Shown here piece after piece: positions 10,509-21,359 of a stretch of DNA of 64,000 nucleotides. This DNA is from Riptortus pedestris (taxonomy: Eukaryota > Arthropoda > Insecta > Hemiptera > Alydidae). Numbering within the stretch: the first letter of the stretch is position 1; each line of letters opens with the position of its first letter. A program made the translations under genes and the position numbers. The stretch is from positions 70,361,001 to 70,425,000 of the forward strand of contig CM032232.1 of assembly GCA_019009955.1 (NCBI GenBank), in the 5' to 3' direction. Below the pieces are notes generated by a model, which saw only the letters and a program-made list of their open reading frames with translations, was not told the origin of the DNA and made no database searches.

Positions 10509-10630
10509 TTTTGAACGGACCTCATTTTCGTCATCTACTAGGTAGGATCGATGGACATTTGAAGAAAAATTTCGAAAATTCCGTCATGAGTACAACCTCA
10601 ATAGCTGATTTCCCTTAAGGGAAATCTGCT
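10055..10630 (+). mobile_element. HINE-like element, full length ends, internal deletion at TA tract
   Basis: Both ends are intact and the flanks are AATAA and AATAGA. The roughly 70-bp block that normally lies between TTCTTTTTACAT and the microsatellite (with the GCGACCGCTAGAG segment) is missing, and the TA tract (10425-10505) starts directly after TTTTTACAT. This suggests that the microsatellite expanded into, or recombined away, its 5' neighbour. Confidence 0.85.
10425..10505 (+). repeat. (TA)n tract, about 40 units
   Basis: The longest TA tract in the window, inside the HINE-like copy. Confidence 0.95.
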
Positions 10631-11067
10631 AATAGAGATTTACAAACAACGGGCATTCAGCGGGGGACTCTATTGACGAACAGCTCAATACGATTTTCCC
10701 ATTGCAACTACTTCAACGAAAGATGTTTACTGACGGGCACACGCACGAATATCAACATACGAAGATAAGTCCATTCTATTTAAATTATGCAATATTAGTT
10801 TTGATTTATACCCATATAATTGTCTAAACATAATAACATTATATTAAACCTGTACTCACACACAATCAACTATACTAGACCGAAACAGAAATAACATTCT
10901 AAAGACGTAAACAACCTAATAAGGATAACGGACAACAACCTACTACACGAAAATAATCTACTTGAACAGAAGCTAAAAACACCCTTCCTTTGATAGATCA
11001 AAGGTATATTTAAGTAAAGAGTCCCGGACTAAAACTAAAACAACCCAATACGGGTAACAGATGTTAT
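10631..11067. other. No gene identified
   Basis: AT-rich sequence with A/C-rich words and no recognisable element. Confidence 0.4.
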
Positions 11068-11654
11068 AGCAGGGGAATCAGCTATTGAGGTTGTACTCAT
11101 GACGCGAATTTCGAAAAATGTTTTCAAAGTCCATTGATCCTAACTAGGAGATGATCCAATCAAAGATATAGTAGTATGGTAACAGATGAATCGGCAGGAA
11201 ACCATATGTGCTCCTTTAGGAGCGCCAAAACCAAGGGCCAAAAGCAAAATTTAGATTTTATTCGGTTTATTTCATTTTTATATTTTAGTCTACAAATAAA
11301 TATGACTTTTAAAGTTCAGTCATTTGCTTTATTTCAAGCACCTACCTACCATTAAAAAAAATAAGTAATTCAAAATGCCTTAAGGGGCGCCAAAATCCTT
11401 TTTCGCACACAGGCGCCAGTAGCCCTTACGTGGCCCTGTGAAAAGGGAGGGGAATTCGTTAATTCGAATTATCTCCATTCTTATGTGTGGGGTCTTTATA
11501 CATTTCTTCGAAACTCAAATATTATGTGATTTATTCAACCCTTTTTGTTTTCTACCTTCAGAGTTTTATTTACAAATATAGAATAAAAGGTGAGATGAGA
11601 ATATTAGTTTGTCATACCAGCAAGTGGGAAGTCTGCTTACTTACGCAGCCCCTG
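11068..11654 (-). mobile_element. HINE-like element, degraded and interrupted
   Basis: The left part (11068-11160) is the 3' end in reverse (AGCAGGGGAATCAGCTATTG and the GTACTCATGACGCGAATTT block). The right part (about 11580-11654) is the 5' end in reverse (AAGTCTGCTTACTTACGCAG to GGTGGAC then TTTTTT). About 420 bp between them are not family sequence and contain a GC-richer stretch around 11400-11440. This is an old copy with an unidentified insertion or replacement. Confidence 0.6.
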
Positions 11655-12302
11655 TGTGGTGGACTTTTTTATTTGCTTTGGAGATTGTGTAAAATGGATT
11701 ATAGTATATATTCTTTTAATAAGCAGTGGTTATTAATCATTCATTCTCATGACAACCCCATTTCATCATTTACGTGCTCAAATTCACGTGGGAAATTGAA
11801 TTTTGATGTTCAGGTAGATTAGATAATTCAGTAATTGGGCCTCTCAGACGCATATCAGTTTTTAATACAGTTCTTCCTACCAGGGTCAATAGATATAGGT
11901 GTACAGTCTGAGAGATTCTCTATATTCAATCACGGGATACAGAGCTGATCAGCAGATGGAAGGATTTCTGAGTGGCTCCAGGCTTGAAGCTGTTTGGTTA
12001 AACACCATTTATCAGTTGCAAGGGATTTTTATTAGGGAAGGGGCGAAGAACAAAAAATATAATGTTATTTTTTTTTTTAGGATTCAGTGCCTTTTTAGCT
12101 TTCTTCTTTCTTTCTGTCTGTTGCTTAATAATTTAAAATATGCCAGGTCCTGAAGAAGTAAACAGAAAAGATGGCTGCAAATCTAAGTGCAGCAGCACAA
12201 AGAGGAGTTAGCAAAAATTAAGTATTAAAGCAACATGAATTTATGGAAGTAAATCTGAAATATAAAAAAAAAAAAAAATCGCAAGTAGAACAATAAAAGA
12301 AA
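11655..12302. other. No gene identified
   Basis: The open frame at 11899-12153 has no recognisable motif and ends in a low-complexity T-rich part. Confidence 0.4.
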
Positions 12303-13165
12303 CCGTCACGCAGGGGCTGCGTATACTAAGCACATTTCCCATGTGAAGTTTTAGAATTGATAAATCTACATACTGGTAACACAACATGAATATTAAGTGA
12401 ATAAATACAAATGATAATGAGAAATGATTCAGCCAATTTGCATTTTAATAATAACAGGAACCGTCTGAAGTGAACACCATTTATTATATCTAGTGCTGTA
12501 ATTTATAATGAATCAGAATAATTTCAATCACTATAATTTTAGCAGATATTTGAGCAGCTATTGAGGTTGTACTCATGACGGAATTTTCGAAATTTTTCTT
12601 CAAATGTCCATCGATCCTACCTAGTAGATGACGAAAATGAGGTCCGTTCAAAACTGTATATATATATATATTTGTTTGTTACCGCTCTAGCGGTCGCAAT
12701 TTTTGTTTGATCGTTACCAAACTCGATATTTAGTCATTTTATGTAAAAAGAAAGATCAAGTTCGTTAACGGCTGAAATCGGACTTTTAATAATCCAAGAA
12801 CTAAAGACGTGGAGGGGTTCATCAGAATGTATCTGATCTAGAAAAGATTTCTTATTTTGGTTTTAAACAAGACGGTTCGTGATATATTATGTTATTCTTA
12901 ACGTGCGATGACTGAAAGTAGGGGTTTACGGAAGGCTGAAATCTAAAAAAAATACCAATAACTCGACTGATATTAAAGATGGATAAAACTTGCATATAAT
13001 AACATTTATAGAACATTAAATATTTGTTCTATACAATTTTTTGATCAGATTTATAATCGAGATAATTTCCACTTGTCCGATTTCAGCCGTTAACGGACTT
13101 CATTTTTAGTTATACATAAAACGTTTAAATAACGAGTTTAGCAACAATCAAAGAAGTTTTGAAAA
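12303..13165 (+). mobile_element. HINE-like element, long variant, interrupted by a second copy
   Basis: The 5' end (CCGTCACGCAGGGGCTGCG, then AAGCACATTTCCC) begins at 12303. The interior resembles the long copy at 24452 (the block around ATGATTCAGCCAAT and CCAAGAACTAAAGACGTGG). It continues to CAGCCGTTAACGGACTTC and fades at about 13165 without a 3' end. A reverse copy is inserted at 12541-12785 between AATTTT and TTTTAATAATCCAAG. Confidence 0.7.
12541..12785 (-). mobile_element. HINE-like element, truncated copy nested in another
   Basis: It begins AGCAGATATTTGAGCAGC, so the terminal palindrome is damaged. It runs through the TTTTGAACGGACC block in reverse, a short TA tract (12657-12671), and stops after the CGTTAACGGCTGAAATCGG block. 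The 5' half is missing. It is flanked by TTTT on both sides, matching the family's T/A-run target. Confidence 0.75.
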
Positions 13166-14480
13166 ATGCCTTCGTGTATTTTAATTTTTCTGACATGACT
13201 GCTGCAGATAATTTTTAAATAAGAAAAATACTACTAAAAAGTACTCAAAAAATGTTGCTAAACAGGACAAAATAAATTGAATTAAGGCTTTATTGTAAAC
13301 AGTAAAATAAAATTAATATATGATTATTTACAGTAATTTTTAAACTTTTAAAAACAGTAATATTTCACTTTTTAAAAAATGAGTGCTTCCCCGAAGAGAG
13401 CATGGTCTAAATTCGTCATTAATGGTTGTCACACTTATCTTGAGCTGTACTTGACCAGTTGGAGCCGAGGAAGGTTTTGAAAACATCTATCAATAAACAT
13501 ACAGTAACTACTTAAATATATTGTATTAAATGCAGCAATACTAAAGTAGACAATTTAACAGAGTACATTATTTTAATTGTAATTGAAAATTCCTTTTTTC
13601 TATTATTTGTTGACATTGAATTACATAATGCAATTTACAATTTATGAATGAATACTTTTACTTAAGAATTTCTCAGGAATTCAGTTCGACAACGGGCATA
13701 ATTCTTTATATCATCTGCAGCTTACATTGATTATAACGAGCATTTATGTCGATTCAGCTAGACGTATGTTATTTATTTTTTTATTTACTGAGTGAGGTAA
13801 CCAGTTTATTTAGAGACTATTATTTCTCCGAATGAAATACTACAGGGCGCAGGATGACTGATAAAGGATGAAGGGAGCTGATAATAGATGGCGCCACTTC
13901 TCCTCACGCTATAACCTACCGTAACTGTGACTAATACGACTTACCTCGTTCCGACTTAGGGCAGACGAGCTCCAGAATTCATCCCTGTCTATTTATAAGC
14001 ACCCAAAGAAAGGATAATGTAAAGTGGGGACAGTTATAATATGATGAAACGTTTCCATGATGGCATGAAAGCCGCTTTCAACTGATTTACTGTATACAAA
14101 TAGTTGTGCGAGACTTCATCTAATGTCGTACACGCATGGTGAAGAGGTCAAATCGACATCATTTAAAATGATCTAAATTACTCTGGTAAACTATAGAAGG
14201 ATAGTTTTCTATGCTAACTGGCATAGCACGTAAGAAATTACCTACTCTCCAATTCTTAATTTTCTGTTTAACATTTCTGGTAAATCACTCCAGGAGTCTT
14301 ATGAAAACTGTACCCCGGAATGAAGAGTTCCGAGTTATTAGCACTGCTCATCAGGACAATTCCATATTTTGACCATTGTCGGCAAATTCAATTGGAGAGC
14401 TTCAATTATCTGGGCTAAAACAGATGTGGTAATTGAAGAACCTGAGAAGTTGAAGAAAGTACCGTGCTCGTAGAATTTTT
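13166..14480. other. No gene or repeat identified
   Basis: This stretch of 1.3 kb is AT-rich. A somewhat GC-richer patch at 13850-13985 has no convincing frame. Confidence 0.4.
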
Positions 14481-14600
14481 AGGAGAATTCCATTAAGGAA
14501 ATCAGCTATTGAGGTCGTACTCATAACGTGATTTTCGGAAAAATGTCTTCATATGTCCCCCGATCATACAAAGCAGTTGAAGAAAATGAGGTCACTTCAA

Positions 14601-14607
<7 letters not shown>

Positions 14608-14648
<41 letters not shown>
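14608..14648 (-). repeat. (TA)n tract inside the HINE-like copy
   Basis: About 20 TA units at the usual place in the element. Confidence 0.9.
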
Positions 14649-14651
<3 letters not shown>

Positions 14652-14990
14652 AACTCTCGTTTGTGCTAAAATAAATTTGTTAATGGCTGAAATCGGACTA
14701 GGAGGAGGGGTTCAGAGGGGGGGGGATTTCGAAAATTCGTAATATCTCTGTAATTATGGATCGGATCGAAAATTTGTATAGAATTAATATTATTGCAAAT
14801 GTAATATTCCACAAATGTATTTTTTTTTCAGTATCTTGATTATTAACCAAGATATTTTTTTTTAGTTTTCGGCCTTCAGTGAACACCCATTCCTACCCAT
14901 GTCGTATTAACAAGAAGTAGTTATCAATAAGTTATTGTTAGCCGTTTTTATATATCAAAGTAGTAGAAGATAGTTGGGGTTCGGCTAAAA

Positions 14991-15302
14991 AAGACACCAA
15001 ACTGTAATGCGGTATACATAGGAGAGACCAAACAACACCTTAAAAACAGACTATACCAACATAAACACACAATTAATAAAGAAGAAATAGACAGTTCCGC
15101 CCTCGCAAAACGCGTAACAAACAACCACACTTTTGACTTTAGCAACACATCCATACTTGATACACAAAAAAATCACTACAAACGCCTAATTTCAGAAACC
15201 TTTCATATCAACATAGACCCCAACAGCATCAACTACAAAACTGACAAACAAAAAATATCCTCAACATATGCTCATATTTTCAAAATACTTCAGGATCATT
15301 GA
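14991..15302 (+). pseudogene. PLE C-terminal GIY-YIG endonuclease fragment
   Basis: A partial frame of about 103 codons ending at the stop 15300-15302. It opens with a single-cysteine stretch (KTPNCNA), followed at once by VYIGETKQHLKNRL, the core of a GIY-YIG nuclease. Further on are SALAKRV, a short NNHTFDF segment and NHYKRLISE. This order (Y-x-G, R, H, then E) is the catalytic layout of the endonuclease fused to the reverse transcriptase in Penelope-like elements, where it nicks target DNA. Only the C-terminus is present because the insertion is 5'-truncated. No frameshift is seen within the fragment. Confidence 0.85.
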
Positions 15303-15584
15303 CCTTCCCTGTTTGGTTTTTCCCCAACCCCTTCCCACCTACCTCCATTTTTCCCTTCAGTCACAATGTAGTCTCCACCGTTTGCAGTTCGTGCTCTCTG
15401 CTCTTCCCCCCATAAAAAAAACTGGTGTGTACCTTATCATATTTTTTAAATTTAGTATTATTTTTTTCCTGTTATGGTGTTTACATCCACCCCCACCCTA
15501 CTTTGCTTTATATTCATCTGCAACTTAAAATGTACGGCCATTGTACACTTAAAAGATAATAATAAGCTCCGTTTATTCCATTGT

Positions 15585-15586
<2 letters not shown>

Positions 15587-15635
<49 letters not shown>
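15587..15635 (+). repeat. (TA)n tract in the PLE 3' region
   Basis: About 24 TA units just upstream of the hammerhead motif. Confidence 0.95.
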
Positions 15636-15638
<3 letters not shown>

Positions 15639-15651
15639 CGTTTCATTGTTC

Positions 15652-15694
15652 AGCTCTGAAGAAGGGAACCAACGGTTGCCCGAAACTGTAAGCT
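15652..15694 (+). ncRNA. Hammerhead-type ribozyme motif of the PLE
   Basis: In order: AGCT (15652-15655), CTGAAGA (15656-15662), a stem of GGGAACC against GGTT-G-CCC (15664-15681), GAAA (15682-15685), C-U-G as a one-pair stem III with its loop, UA (predicted cleavage after 15690), and AGCT (15691-15694), which pairs with the first AGCT as stem I. Every conserved core base of CUGANGA...GAAA...NUH is present. PLEs are known to carry minimal hammerheads with very short stem III, thought to act as dimers. Activity is inferred, not shown. Confidence 0.75.
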
Positions 15695-15989
15695 AATAAA
15701 AATCCTCTGGAAGAAGAATTAAGAAAACTTTTTTAGCCGAAGAAGTAGTTATAAAGCCTAAATACCAAGTATTGTTTTCATTGAGTTTTTGGTAATGAGA
15801 TAAATTTGTGGCGCACATGGCAAATCTTCTTAGTGCGTGACGGATTTATTACGTTATTGAGACTTTTATGTCAAAATTCTGGGATGACAAATTATTGCGT
15901 GAAAAAAAAAAACTCATGTCCATGCTGGACTCTCTTCATAAAATTAAATATGATTTTGCAATTGCTTTATGTGATTCCTATTTGGTTTA

Positions 15990-16208
15990 TTATATCGTGC
16001 ACTTAGCCATAACATATTTCTGGGCAAATAACGTTTGTTGTTGCTGAGGAAGCAAAGCTCGGTAGTGTTTTCTCCAAACCTCGTTAATGGGAGGGTCCGT
16101 TCGAGCCAAGGAGCATTTACGATCCTCTTCCTCGTCCCTTTTATTTGATTTTGAAAGTGACTCCGTTTTACGGCCTATAAAAAGCCTCCAAGCCTTAATG
16201 ACAGCAAC
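15990..16208 (-). CDS. Candidate terminal exon, unknown product
   Basis: On the minus strand GTGTTTGCAG looks like a splice acceptor ending at 16209. From 16208 a frame of about 72 codons is open to a TAA at 15990-15992, which overlaps an AATAAA polyadenylation hexamer. The predicted end is charged and protein-like (KSNKRDEEEDRKCSLARTD, then EVWRKHYRALLPQQQQTLFA). The opposite strand also has a 90-codon frame (16087-16359), so coding direction is uncertain. I recognise no domain. This is the best host-exon candidate in the window but remains a guess. Confidence 0.3.
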   Translation of the reverse strand, partial: VAVIKAWRLFIGRKTESLSKSNKRDEEEDRKCSLARTDPPINEVWRKHYRALLPQQQQTLFAQKYVMAKCTI

Positions 16209-16844
16209 CTGCAAACACACTCCGCCAGGCCAACTTACACTTTATCCCCTCAAAACTTATTTTATTCCCAGTGTAGGCCCTTCAGTAAAAGTTCCTAAGT
16301 GTTCCCCTGATAGGCAGGCCGTTTTTCTTCAGCTACCCAGTTTGCCAAACGTGAATTAGTTCCTTCTCTCTCTCTCTCGCGCATTTCTTCTGTAAACAGT
16401 GGCTGTTTAGTTAGCTGTGTTTTATACACGGCCCTTAAAAACTCCGTTTTGCTAGAGATGGTACACTAATCCATTTATGAATTATTTTAAGGAGTACTTG
16501 AAAGGGGTTTCAACACTTTTGGCATATGAAGTAGTGGTTGGAGATATTCCTTTATACAGGCTTGAAAATGGTGCTCTCGTATCGAAAGCGCTTCCTATGC
16601 GAACATGCAGCTAGTAAAGACCACTTCCAACAAATTTGAGTATACATTTGAAGTACGTTCAAATGTAGTTTACTTTCATTCACTTTATTTGATTATATAG
16701 CTGAGGTTGGAAAAACATGAATTCTTTGTACTTCTGTTATATTAAATAAACAAAATAGTTCACTCTCTTCAATTAGTATGATTTTATTTTATAGCGATAA
16801 AATAATAATAAAAAATAATCGGCAAGGGTAATAATAAAAAAATA
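16209..16844. other. No further gene identified
   Basis: A CT-rich run lies at 16362-16380. If the candidate exon at 15990-16208 is real, this would be its upstream intron. Confidence 0.35.
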
Positions 16845-17055
16845 AGGGGCCCAGGTTAGCCAGTTAAAGCGTTGACCTTTACCTCATAGGGTAAACCTAG
16901 AGTGGCGAGTTCGATTTCCGCCTGGACAGAGGAATTTATTTATTGATTGAATTCATTAAATAAAATCCCTTGTCCCACCCTGTTTAGAAAACCTGTAGCT
17001 AACCCCTCCCAAATAGTCTTAGCTGCAAAAAGTAGACGTTAATAAATAATAATTG
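16845..17055 (+). mobile_element. tRNA-derived SINE, best copy
   Basis: The head resembles a tRNA: an A-box-like TTAGCCAGTTAAAGCG and a B-box-like GAGTTCGATTTCC about 47 bases on, the internal RNA polymerase III promoter layout. The body includes TTTATTTATTGATTGAATTC, ATCCCTTGTCCCACCCTG and GCAAAAAGTAGACGTTAA and ends in an AATAAATAATAA tail. Four more copies of the same body occur at 8988, 43868, 44153 and 51020. It has no coding capacity and would depend on a LINE. Confidence 0.75.
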
Positions 17056-18464
17056 AATTTTTTTAATAAAAGGCCAAATCTTTCGTTTCTCTGTTCTTCA
17101 CTATTTATGTAATTTTTATTTTGTTTCTTGTTAAATGAATTTTATGTTGAATGTTTTCTACACATTGTTGGTCATGCTTTGGATGTTGTTCGTATTCATG
17201 TAGGTTTTTTTTGTCAAAAAGCGCTGTTGATAGAGCTTGATGTTGAAAGTGCACTTTGGATAATAAATACTTGTAGAGGATCCTTATATTTTATTGATCC
17301 TTCTCAAATTAGTTCTTCTACCGTCCAACATCTTAGTATAAAAAAAAAAAAAATTAAATTAAGATCAATCTGCTTTTCCAAAATTAATGTGAAGCACTTT
17401 TCTCCTTTTGATCTGCCTATACAGTTAAAATTTGAGTAATTAAACTATTTCACCCTATTCCCTAAGTAACTAACGAATGCGAATAGGTTGTTCCACAAAG
17501 AACGATCATTTTAATTTAATGCTGGTCTAAAATTTTGCTTTTCATTTAAGTCAAGCATTATGTGTGAATAAATATCTTTAAATATTTGTTTATTTCTATT
17601 TATCTTACTTAACCAGGATAAAAATAAACTAAAACAAACTCCCATTGTGTTTTATGCTCAATCCATCTTATTGGTTTATATTTTATTGCCCACTACCAAA
17701 GAAGATAAATTGTGTTAACATAAAGCAGTTGTGTAAACAATAAATGATTGTTCCTTTTATTAATAGCTTTGTTTTCTGAATGATAAGTAACGACCTTCTT
17801 TTATCTAACATTCAGGATATATATGTGCTCACAAACACTTCAACTTATACACTCTTCAGACATGGTTTACGTAATCTGTCTTTGAAGAGTTAGAAAAAAA
17901 TATGTTTTGATGATTTGTCTGTCTCTTTCCAATTCGAGTAGCCAAATTGATTGAGTAGTCAATTCATAACAGTGTTGTTTTGACCAGAAAAGTGTTTTAA
18001 AGACAAATAATTGTCATAGGGCATTTCATGCAATGAAATATATAAATTTAGATTGGTAGAAACTAAATGCAACCTATATACGACTTTGAATCAAGAACAG
18101 TTATTCATTTCTATTTCTTTACACTGGTTTCTTGGCTAGTCCTTTAATTATATTCATGTTTTGTGCCTCAACGCAAAATAAAACGTCGTCTACATAAGAT
18201 TCCATGAGCCAAAAACATTCGATAAGAAATTAAAAAATTAAATCAATATCATAAATGAACAATATCAAAAGATGAGTGGACTCTAGGAACAACTAGTAAC
18301 AAACAGATAATTATTTTCCACGGTTATCGAGGTGGCATATTCATACAAACTAGAGTGAACGACAGAAACTATTTTAAAGTTTATTTACTTTATTTTCTAA
18401 TTTGATTTTGTTTTCTGCTTAGTTTCAGGAAGTTTGAGCTTCTCAAAAAATTTCAGGCAGTAAT
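17056..18464. other. No gene identified
   Basis: AT-rich. A 103-codon frame at 17128-17439 has no recognisable motif and contains a run of lysine codons from an A tract. I do not call it a gene. Confidence 0.4.
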
Positions 18465-18744
18465 ATTATAGAGACTCGAATAACTTCTATAAATGATGTA
18501 TGTACGTTTTTTTTTTCACTATCTTGATTATTAAGCGAGATATTTGCGTTTTTTTAGTTTTTGGTCTTCGGTAAACACCCCCATTCCTACTCGTGTTGTA
18601 TTAACAATATGCTGTTATATTATGGGCCTTTTTTTGAAGCCTAAATACCAAATATCCTTCTTATTGAACTTTTACGTTTTGAGATAAATGTACATATGTG
18701 ACGCACGTGGAAAATCTAGTTAACACAGGCCCTTCGTGACGGAC
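18465..18744 (-). mobile_element. HINE-like element, 5' part only
   Basis: Reverse copy of the 5' half, from the CACTATCTTGATTATTAAG block to the 5' end (GAAAATCTAGTTAACACAGG, then CTTCGTGACGGAC at 18732-18744), followed by TTTTT. The 3' half is missing. It abuts a PLE tail at the same point as the copy ending near 40200. Confidence 0.75.
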
Positions 18745-18754
18745 TTTTTGTAAT

Positions 18755-19180
18755 TATGTGCATATTCTCTTTTATCCTCCACTGGCTCATATTTCTTTAT
18801 TTATCTATTATACTTAATTTTTCAAAATCAAAGTTATCGGTGTATTTAATATCGTGGTCGGCGATGGACGTTTTATAGTCCTTATTATCAAAGTTTACCA
18901 CGTGTTGCCTGTTTCTTCTTTTCAGTAATTATGTTGATTATCCTGTATAACATTAATTGCAACCCATATGGTTTATGTTGAATACATTATATTTGGTATC
19001 TGTTGATTTCAATTTATCCTTTATATGGCAAAAGCTTCTCACCCTGTTTGGACATTTCCTTGTGATTTGTCCAATATATTTACTTATCGATGTAATCTTC
19101 GTGGCTACTGTGGGGTTATAATTCAATAAACATAAACTGTTTTTTTTTAATCTGTATCGATGTTCTTTACCCACCAGTAG
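18755..19180 (-). pseudogene. Decayed PLE GIY-YIG C-terminus
   Basis: On the minus strand an open frame (19174-18953) contains ISKYIGQITRKCPNRVRS, a GIY-YIG-like core. After a stop and frame change at about 18950, the segment HVVNFDNKDYK (about 18905-18870) and NFDFEKLSII follow in the order expected for the endonuclease's second half. The same end (NFDFENLSII) appears at 40260-40310. This fits a Penelope-like element with several disabling changes. No RT domain is seen. Confidence 0.55.
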
Positions 19181-21135
19181 GGAAAGGGGGGGGTGGTTAT
19201 TTTCTCGAGGTTTTTAGAGTAATATTTGTTGAATATTATTTGTTTCTCATACAAATATTTTTAGATTAATTAATATAACTCTTTCAGATTGCATGCTTAG
19301 AAATGGACTCATATACTCCTATCTTTAGTGCCCACTTTACCATCCTCACAATGTTATAGCGACAGACATCATTCACAGGCGTCTGAAATGCTAGGTGTGT
19401 CAACCATGTGAGCTTCACGACAAATGTAAATGATTCTGAATATCAAGTGTCGGGTTTTCCATCACTTTGAAACTCAAGACCAAAACAGATTAGATCCTTA
19501 TAACGTAATATAATCACTGTATTGCGATATATGTATCACGCTATATTAATTACTATCCTCAAGTATAGCTCATGAAAATTCTGTGGACATAAAGTATCTA
19601 TCAATGTTCCTTTAAATAATGATATTTTAGAGAATTCTGAAGAAAGTAATAAAGTACTAGGTTGATTTTATTGGCCAATGTAAACATATTTCAGCCTGAC
19701 TCTGGCCCATTTAGAGTTAGTAATCTTACTAATAATATACATAGAAAATATATAAGAATAAATGGCATAAAGTTAACCTACTATATACATAAAAATAATA
19801 CATTTTATTTCTTTAAAAACAGTACTTATGATGAGTTATAAAATTAATCTGATGAATACTATTTATACATAATATATATTTACATTTACTTATTTACTGT
19901 GATGTGTAAATTGACTTTTTTGGACTTCTCAGCGTTTAATAAGCAAGACAATTGTATACAATATGTCGTTGCCTGGTTTCGTACTGCTAAAAGAAATAAT
20001 TAATGCTCCGTTTATGAATGTCCTCAATGTGAAGAATATTATCCTGGTATATTGTCATCATTTGTGGCTATAAACTTCTTCAAGCATTGCTCCTTATAAA
20101 AGCTGTATTGTGAGCATTGCAATAATAAATGTTTTAATCCGTACGATATCAATTCCTGGCAGCATTCACAAACCTCTCCGGCTTTATTATTTTCATTTTT
20201 GTATCGTGATAAAGTTTCAAGTAATTATAATTTGAAATTCTCTGGCTAACTAACCTTCATGTATATTTTGAATGTCAGGTAATTTTCGGGTTGGGGACTA
20301 TACCAGTCCAGTGACAGACATTTCAATAAAAAGGGTTGCATGTTAAATTATATACTCTATCGATGTCTGTAGTTAGTATGTTACTGGTTGCTTGTTCTAA
20401 AATTGTATTTTTATTTGCTAGGAAATTTGTTTCACACTAGATACCGCCAAAGTATTCTTGCACATTATTTAAAATTGTTAAAGCTTTTATTTGTGACTTA
20501 ATTATAATTTATATTATGGCTGCTGTAAAGTATGGAAGTATGGACTACTGCAGTAGTAAATTATGGAGTAATAATTGAGATGTTATTTCTATTCTTGTTA
20601 CAACAGGCTAGAAAAAATACGATAACCTATTCAATTTAGCCGTAGTTGTATTAAACCAATTTTATTTTTACAATGAAAAAAAATGAAGCAAGAAATCCAT
20701 TAAAAATTTATTTGTTTACACAATACAAAAACGAGACTATAATTTACTAGTTGATACTATTCGTTTAAGGTTTCAATGTAAGTATTGTCCTCTTATATAC
20801 TGAAAATTGTAAATACAGAAAGAATTATGTTTGATCCAATTGCTTACCGTATACAACAGTATAATAGTGTATATTTTAATTTCAATTTCTTCCATTAGCC
20901 CTTTCTAGATGGTACTATGAAGTGTCCTTGCTACGACCAATATGCTTTTCCAAGAAGACCTGGTTGGATGGTGGAAGACTTGATATAAGAAAAAAGGGCA
21001 CATGTATACACTTCCAGAATCTAAAATTAGGAATTATCAAAAGAAAGAGGCCGTTTCTAGGTTTATTTTTTTAAAATATCAATTTAATGGAACATGTATT
21101 CAAATAAATAACTCCTCTTACAATTACAATTAGGG

Positions 21136-21137
<2 letters not shown>
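19181..21137. other. No gene or repeat identified, about 2 kb
   Basis: AT-rich, apparently single-copy within the window. No frame, tandem repeat or inverted repeat stands out apart from a G run at 19184-19193. Confidence 0.4.

Positions 21138-21178
<41 letters not shown>
21138..21178 (+). repeat. (TA)n microsatellite
   Basis: About 20 TA units not clearly inside a HINE-like copy. Confidence 0.9.
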
Positions 21179-21184
<6 letters not shown>

Positions 21185-21359
21185 TATTGCCATACCTGTC
21201 GCTATCTTTAAGGATGGTGCCTTACCACGTGTAGTCGACGATCAACCAGTAATGACGGTATCTACCGAAAGTAAAACAACATAAACATTAATATAAAAGA
21301 CTATTATTGCTTGTGATTGAAGGACAATCAATAGAGAAATGAATTCCTACCAACCCCAA

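Larger units (their letters stand above)
14925..15739 (+). mobile_element. Penelope-like element, 5'-truncated, 815 bp
   Basis: A PLE insertion defined by a perfect 13-bp target-site duplication (AAGAAGTAGTTAT at 14912-14924 and 15740-15752). It contains the C-terminal GIY-YIG frame (14991-15302), a 3' untranslated part with a (TA)n tract (15587-15635) and a hammerhead-type motif at 15652-15694. A 14-bp inverted match (TTCGGCTAAAAAAG at 14980-14993, CTTTTTTAGCCGAA at 15728-15741) links the start of the truncated body to the 3' end. The reverse transcriptase domain is missing, so the copy is dead on arrival. It is inserted in an older HINE-like element. Confidence 0.85.
14481..15844 (-). mobile_element. 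HINE-like element split by a Penelope-like insertion
   Basis: The 3' end (diverged AGGAGAATTCCATTAAGGAA) is at 14481, a (TA)n tract at 14608-14648, a G-rich run at 14698-14725, and the 5' end (AAATCTTCTTAGTGCGTGAC) at about 15844. The middle is interrupted from 14925 to 15739 by a PLE with a perfect 13-bp duplication of this element's own sequence (AAGAAGTAGTTAT at 14912-14924 and 15740-15752). Confidence 0.8.

Noticed and set aside
17128..17439. 103-codon plus-strand frame
   Set aside because: No motif, lysine run from a poly(A) stretch, AT-driven composition, no splice or start context.
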